Below, in pieces: positions 62,884 to 64,000 of a stretch of 64,000 nucleotides of DNA. Numbering within the stretch: position 1 is the first letter of the stretch; every line of letters starts with the position of its first letter. A program made the translations under genes and the position numbers. Source of the DNA: Akkermansiaceae bacterium (GTDB taxonomy: Bacteria > Verrucomicrobiota > Verrucomicrobiia > Verrucomicrobiales > Akkermansiaceae); NCBI GenBank assembly GCA_905182475.1, contig CAJJBR010000013.1:1-64000 (forward strand). Reading direction: 5' to 3'. A model generated the notes under the pieces. The model saw nothing but the letters and a program-made list of their open reading frames with translations, had not been told where the DNA came from and ran no database searches.

Positions 62884-64000
62884 ATGAGCAACGCACAAAC
62901 CCAATTTGACACAGGCATCCTGATCCGCAGGAGCCTGTTTTTCCTGATTCTCATCATCCTTACCCTCGGAAACCTCTTCACTCTGTTCCGCGGGCTCAAT
63001 TCCCCCCACGCAATGGATCAGGCGCAGATCGCCCGGGAAATCGCCCGTGGTAACGGTTATGTGACCAAGTTCATCCGTCCGGTCGCATACGGGGAGACAC
63101 GCAAACACCAAGAGCGCACTGTTCCTTTCGTCGGCTTCCAGGACACCTACCATTCCCCCCTGAACCCGCTTCTCAATGCCGCTGTTCTCAAAATGATAGG
63201 CGCAGACAAATCGGAGGATTGGCTCATGGGTGAAAACGAAATGGTTTTCCCGCTCGACCGAGTGATCGCGACGGTTTCCACGCTATGTTTCCTCATGGCC
63301 ATAGGTGTCAGCTACCTTCTGGCATCAAGGATCTTTGATGCGAAAATCGCCGGGGTCACGGCGATCTTGATGCTATTCTCTGAAACATTCTGGAATTACG
63401 CCCTCAGCGGATTGCCCCAGATGCTGATGTTACTGCTCTTTTCCTGTGCCATCTACTTTGTTTACAAAGCAGTGGAGGATTCCAGCGAAGGCCGCATCCC
63501 CTTCGCACCCGCGCTCATCGCAGGGGTATTTTTCACACTATTGGCAATGACCCATTTTCTAGCGGTCTGGATCGCACTCGGATATATCATATTTGCAGCA
63601 GTGGCTTTCCGGCCACGTGGAGTAGTGGGCATCAGTATCCTGGCAATTCTAATCGTCCCCTCTGTCTTCGTCATGGTTCGCAATGCGGGAATTTCAGGAA
63701 CTCCTTTCGGCACCGCATTCCTGAATCTTTATAACGGGATCGGTGGTGCAAACGAGGATATCGTGATGCGGACTAGCAACCTTGAGGAATTCCCACTTCT
63801 GAACAAGGGATTCTTGTCCAATATCATTAGGACCACGTTGACCCAGACTACTAGTATCATCCCGTTCCTAGGAGGAATCATCGTTGCTCCACTGTTTTTC
63901 ATCTCCCTGTTGCATCCTTTCAAGCGCCCATCAATCGCGAATTTCCGCTGGGCGGTCTTGCTCATGTTTGGACTCTCTGCGTTCGGACTAGCAATCTTCG
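62884..64000 (+). CDS. Multi-pass membrane protein, glycosyltransferase-39-like, truncated by window end
   Basis: At least 372 residues are present and the frame stays open at the window edge. There is an N-terminal membrane helix (SLFFLILIILTLGNLFTLF), then an extracytoplasmic loop (MDQAQIAREIARGNGYVTKFIRP, with an acidic residue near the start). Many more helices follow, such as VSTLCFLMAIGVSYLLAS, QMLMLLLFSCAIYFVY and VVGISILAILIVPSVFV. The Asp in the first loop and helix-rich layout recall ArnT/PMT-type (GT39/GT83) lipid-linked sugar transferases. Assignment is tentative because the C-terminus is missing. Confidence 0.7.
   Translation, partial: MSNAQTQFDTGILIRRSLFFLILIILTLGNLFTLFRGLNSPHAMDQAQIAREIARGNGYVTKFIRPVAYGETRKHQERTVPFVGFQDTYHSPLNPLLNAAVLKMIGADKSEDWLMGENEMVFPLDRVIATVSTLCFLMAIGVSYLLASRIFDAKIAGVTAILMLFSETFWNYALSGLPQMLMLLLFSCAIYFVYKAVEDSSEGRIPFAPALIAGVFFTLLAMTHFLAVWIALGYIIFAAVAFRPRGVVGISILAILIVPSVFVMVRNAGISGTPFGTAFLNLYNGIGGANEDIVMRTSNLEEFPLLNKGFLSNIIRTTLTQTTSIIPFLGGIIVAPLFFISLLHPFKRPSIANFRWAVLLMFGLSAFGLAIF

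Overview
The window looks like a chromosome segment of a Verrucomicrobiota bacterium, most likely order Verrucomicrobiales (relatives of Akkermansia, Luteolibacter or Haloferula). The strongest pointers are a five-gene operon matching the Amuc_1102 to Amuc_1098 locus of Akkermansia muciniphila in order and architecture, a small PEP-CTERM protein, a PTPDL-type protein, DxDxDG-bearing secreted proteins, and LptE and BamD lipoproteins that imply a Gram-negative envelope. Few genes have a clear Shine-Dalgarno. No rRNA, tRNA, CRISPR or prophage was found.

Layout. 0-7.4 kb: a lactonase-fold protein, a serine hydrolase, hemB, and molybdenum cofactor genes on two diverging arms (moaE-moaD with a D-lactate dehydrogenase-like gene; moeA-moaC-mog). 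7.4-10.5 kb: a tricorn-like S41 protease. 10.6-17.9 kb: a rearranged locus. An intact alr is followed by a decayed deoB copy, then a large secreted repeat protein, a decayed ISAs1-like transposase, a leftover alr tail, and an intact deoB. 17.9-25.3 kb: a PilM/N-PilO-PilP-position-PilQ type operon (Amuc_1098-1102-like). 25.4-38.9 kb: aroD-aroE, a pair of paralogous membrane proteins, lptE, bamD, proC, two TPR proteins, recO, an H1-like basic protein, argG and two small membrane proteins. 38.9-44.8 kb: an M16 protease, then DUF58 and BatA-like genes. 44.8-51.5 kb: a CzcCBA-type metal efflux operon bracketed by two small His-rich secreted proteins. 51.7-54.8 kb: a MazG-like gene, a sulfatase relic, hisH-hisB and a PTPDL-like gene. 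54.9-64 kb: a YyaL-like lipoprotein, ParA plus a roadblock-like partner, a RluD-like enzyme, a PEP-CTERM protein, an NtrB/NtrC-type two-component pair, and a truncated multi-pass membrane protein.

The most notable unexplained structure is between genes. Blocks of 3-6 degenerate short tandem units, mostly 7 bp, abut start or stop codons at about ten places. Separately there are several different palindromic elements made of inverted pairs of hairpins, resembling REPINs, mostly behind stop codons. The best candidate for a coherent, poorly described system is the Amuc_1100-type operon. It has the order of pilMNOPQ, apparently with PilM and PilN fused and with no pilin, prepilin peptidase or motor gene nearby. 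All homology statements come from reading the sequence and recalled family knowledge; no database search was run.
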